Shown: positions 5,999-6,718 of the stretch, in pieces
Position numbering within the stretch: position 1 is the first letter of the stretch
Layout of the letters: each line of letters opens with the position of its first letter
Source of the DNA: Thermoanaerobaculia bacterium
GTDB taxonomy: Bacteria; Acidobacteriota; Thermoanaerobaculia; Multivoradales; JAHEKO01
Assembly: GCA_029287645.1 (NCBI GenBank)
Contig: JARFQS010000584.1
Location: forward strand, 1 to 6,718
Direction of reading: 5' to 3'
Length of the DNA stretch: 6,718 bases
Made by a program: the position numbers and the translations under genes
The notes under the pieces: model-generated
Database searches by the model: none
What the model saw: only the letters and a program-made list of their open reading frames with translations
What the model was told of the DNA's origin: nothing

Positions 5999-6015
5999 AG
6001 CATCGAGCGTGCCAA
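5999..6015 (-). promoter_or_regulatory. Sigma-54 (RpoN) promoter of the sqr-led operon
   Basis: The minus strand reads TTGGCACGCTCGATGCT. This is a perfect TTGGCACG -24 element and ATGCT in place of the consensus TTGCW at -12, with exactly 10 bp between the invariant GG and GC. Transcription would begin near 5988, giving a leader of about 31 bases before the SQR-like ATG at 5957. The neighbouring gene upstream encodes a sigma-54 activator, which supports the call. I saw no other match of this quality in the intergenic gaps. Confidence 0.78.
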
Positions 6016-6077
6016 CTCTATAAACTACTGATAAGAGGAGGCTTATGGTGATTGTGTTTCGTTACAGGCTCTTTACT

Positions 6078-6100
6078 GAAACGTAACGTTGGAACGTTTC
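6078..6100. promoter_or_regulatory. Inverted repeat, candidate upstream activator site
   Basis: GAAACGT (6078-6084) and ACGTTTC (6094-6100) form a perfect 7-bp inverted repeat with a 9-base spacer. Its centre is about 100 bp upstream of the predicted sigma-54 start, within the usual range for activators of the NtrC family. A wider pair, GTTACA (6061-6066) and TGTAAC (6109-6114), surrounds almost the same centre. The binding protein is inferred. Confidence 0.42.
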
Positions 6101-6117
6101 GTGTCTATTGTAACCTG

Positions 6118-6129
6118 ATGTTGCAACAT
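6118..6129. promoter_or_regulatory. Perfect palindrome, candidate upstream activator site
   Basis: ATGTTGCAACAT is a perfect 12-bp palindrome centred about 135 bp upstream of the predicted sigma-54 start. Symmetric sites at such distances are typical targets of activators with Fis-like DNA-binding domains, such as the one encoded at 6285-6718. It could equally serve another dimeric regulator. Confidence 0.42.
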
Positions 6130-6153
6130 GTCGTTTCTCCGTTGGCCCGCAGT

Positions 6154-6281
6154 TGCTCCGAAAGTGGGTGGCACCTGCTCCGAAAGTGGGTGGCACCTGT
6201 CGTCAGGCGACCGTGTGACCCATGAAAGTGGGTGGCACCTTTGGGTTTGTGGTGGTGAAACGGCAGAAAACGGGTGGCACC
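6154..6281. repeat. Four-copy GGTGGCACC-centred short repeat array
   Basis: The core GAAAGTGGGTGGCACC occurs at 6160-6175, 6182-6197 and 6224-6239, with a fourth variant GAAAACGGGTGGCACC at 6266-6281. The first two are part of an exact tandem duplication of a 22-bp unit that begins TGCTCCG (6154-6175 and 6176-6197). Starts are 22, 42 and 42 bp apart. Each core holds GGTGgCACC, a palindrome apart from its central base. The array begins 4 bases beyond the stop of the sigma-54 activator gene. Possible roles are a dispersed REP-like repeat family, a cluster of regulator binding sites, or a site affecting the 3' end of the activator mRNA. The TGGCAC within the core resembles a -24 element, but no -12 element follows at the right distance. 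Confidence 0.85.
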
Positions 6282-6284
6282 AGG

Positions 6285-6718
6285 CTACTTGAGGAGGCCG
6301 TGCTCGCGCATTTTGCGCCAGAGGGTCGTGCGACTCATGCCGAGGGCCTCTGCGGCTTCGGTGCGCCGCCACTGGTGGGCCTCGAGAGCTGCTCGAAGGC
6401 TCTCGGCTTCCGGATCCGTCTCAGCGGAGGGCGCGGCAGCCCCAGGTGATGACTCTGGCGCGGGCTCCAGATCCGGGGAGGGGCGGAAGGGGCGGGTCAC
6501 GGTCACCGGCAGAGGCTCGGCGCCGGACACCTCGAGGGGAAGGTCCTGCGGATGCAGAGTCTGGCTCTTGCTGACCGCCACCGCATACTCGAGCGCATTC
6601 TCCAATTCGCGGACGTTGCCAGGCCAGGAGTAACGGAGAAGCGCCCGCATGGCGTCCGGAGACAGCCGCACCGACCGATCGTGCCGGGCGCCTACGCGAG
6701 CCAGGAGATGTCGGGCCA
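6285..6718 (-). CDS. Sigma-54-dependent transcriptional activator, C-terminal part (partial)
   Basis: The last 143 codons of an NtrC-family activator are visible; the 5' part is off the right edge. The frame is open to the edge, so the GTG at 6671 is an internal codon and not a start. The visible part begins near the end of the AAA+ domain with LSPDAMRALLRYSWPGNVRELENALEYA, containing the WPGNVRELEN signature of these activators, then the DLPLEV junction. A Pro/Glu/Ala-rich linker of about 40 residues follows. The C-terminus is a Fis-type helix-turn-helix: ALEAHQWRRTEAAEALGMSRTTLWRKMREHGLLK. Such proteins bind upstream sites and use ATP to open sigma-54 promoters. The receiver or sensor domain that would tell the signal is not visible. 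The gene points the same way as the SQR-like gene, whose sigma-54 promoter is about 270 bases downstream of its stop, so it is the likely regulator. Confidence 0.92.
   Translation of the reverse strand, partial: ARHLLARVGARHDRSVRLSPDAMRALLRYSWPGNVRELENALEYAVAVSKSQTLHPQDLPLEVSGAEPLPVTVTRPFRPSPDLEPAPESSPGAAAPSAETDPEAESLRAALEAHQWRRTEAAEALGMSRTTLWRKMREHGLLK

Larger units (their letters stand above)
5958..6284. other. Regulatory gap between sigma-54 activator gene and SQR-like gene
   Basis: This 327-base stretch has no credible gene. From the SQR side outward it holds the ribosome binding site, a sigma-54 promoter, a small inverted repeat ATAAG-N6-CTTAT (6031-6046), two larger inverted repeats (6078-6100 and 6118-6129) and a four-copy repeat array. 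The part at 5958-6130 is clearly richer in A/T than the genes around it. Confidence 0.7.

Noticed and set aside
6045..6086. Short plus-strand peptide preceded by AGGAGG (13 codons, MVIVFRYRLFTET)
   Set aside because: The spacing from AGGAGG to the ATG is only 3 bases, it points away from the operon, and nothing follows it in that direction. Probably chance.
6154..6281. CRISPR array
   Set aside because: The repeats are about 16-22 bp, spacing is irregular, two copies are directly abutting without a spacer, and there are no cas genes.
6154..6281. Sigma-54 promoters within the repeat cores (TGGCAC)
   Set aside because: None of the four copies has a GC-containing -12 element at the required distance on the plus strand.
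6073..6372. Minus-strand frame of 99 codons with repeated Cys-His-Pro
   Set aside because: The repeated residues are only the translation of the short DNA repeat array, and the frame overlaps the end of the activator gene.

Overview
The window looks like a chromosomal fragment of a GC-rich Gram-negative bacterium that handles reduced sulfur compounds. An outer membrane beta-barrel gene and an exported c-type cytochrome gene show that the cell has a periplasm. Most other genes encode sulfur-oxidation or sulfane-sulfur relay proteins. The sequence alone does not fix the phylum; a sulfur-oxidising proteobacterium or a related lineage would fit. I see no tRNA, rRNA, CRISPR array, transposase or phage gene.

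Layout, right to left along the minus strand. Bases 6285-6718 hold the 3' part of a sigma-54 activator gene (NtrC family). Bases 5958-6284 are a long regulatory gap with four copies of a short GGTGGCACC-centred repeat, two inverted repeats and a near-consensus sigma-54 promoter (5999-6015) pointing into the next gene. A five-gene minus-strand run follows: a sulfide:quinone oxidoreductase-family flavoprotein (4698-5957), a single-cysteine DsrC/TusE-family carrier (4308-4625), a DsrE2/DsrE3-like sulfurtransferase (3700-4233), a FadL/OmpP1-family outer membrane protein (2313-3632) and a small exported diheme cytochrome c (1878-2270). A strong hairpin at 1818-1849 ends this run and also the convergent plus-strand gene 537-1769, a rhodanese-metallo-beta-lactamase fusion resembling persulfide dioxygenases. 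To its left, transcribed divergently, are tusA (73-327) and the first 20 codons of another gene (1-60). The gap at 328-536 contains a good minus-strand sigma-70-type promoter.

Proposed working model (inference). Sulfide is oxidised at the membrane by the SQR-like enzyme. The resulting sulfane sulfur is passed as protein persulfide among TusA, the DsrE-like protein and the DsrC/TusE-like protein. The rhodanese-dioxygenase fusion oxidises persulfide to sulfite. The diheme cytochrome could take electrons in the periplasm, and the FadL-like channel could pass a hydrophobic substrate, possibly zero-valent sulfur. The most notable points are the sigma-54 promoter on a sulfur-oxidation operon next to a sigma-54 activator gene, the reversed domain order of the rhodanese/dioxygenase fusion, the DsrC-like protein lacking the second redox cysteine, and the repeat array whose copies are spaced 22, 42 and 42 bp apart.
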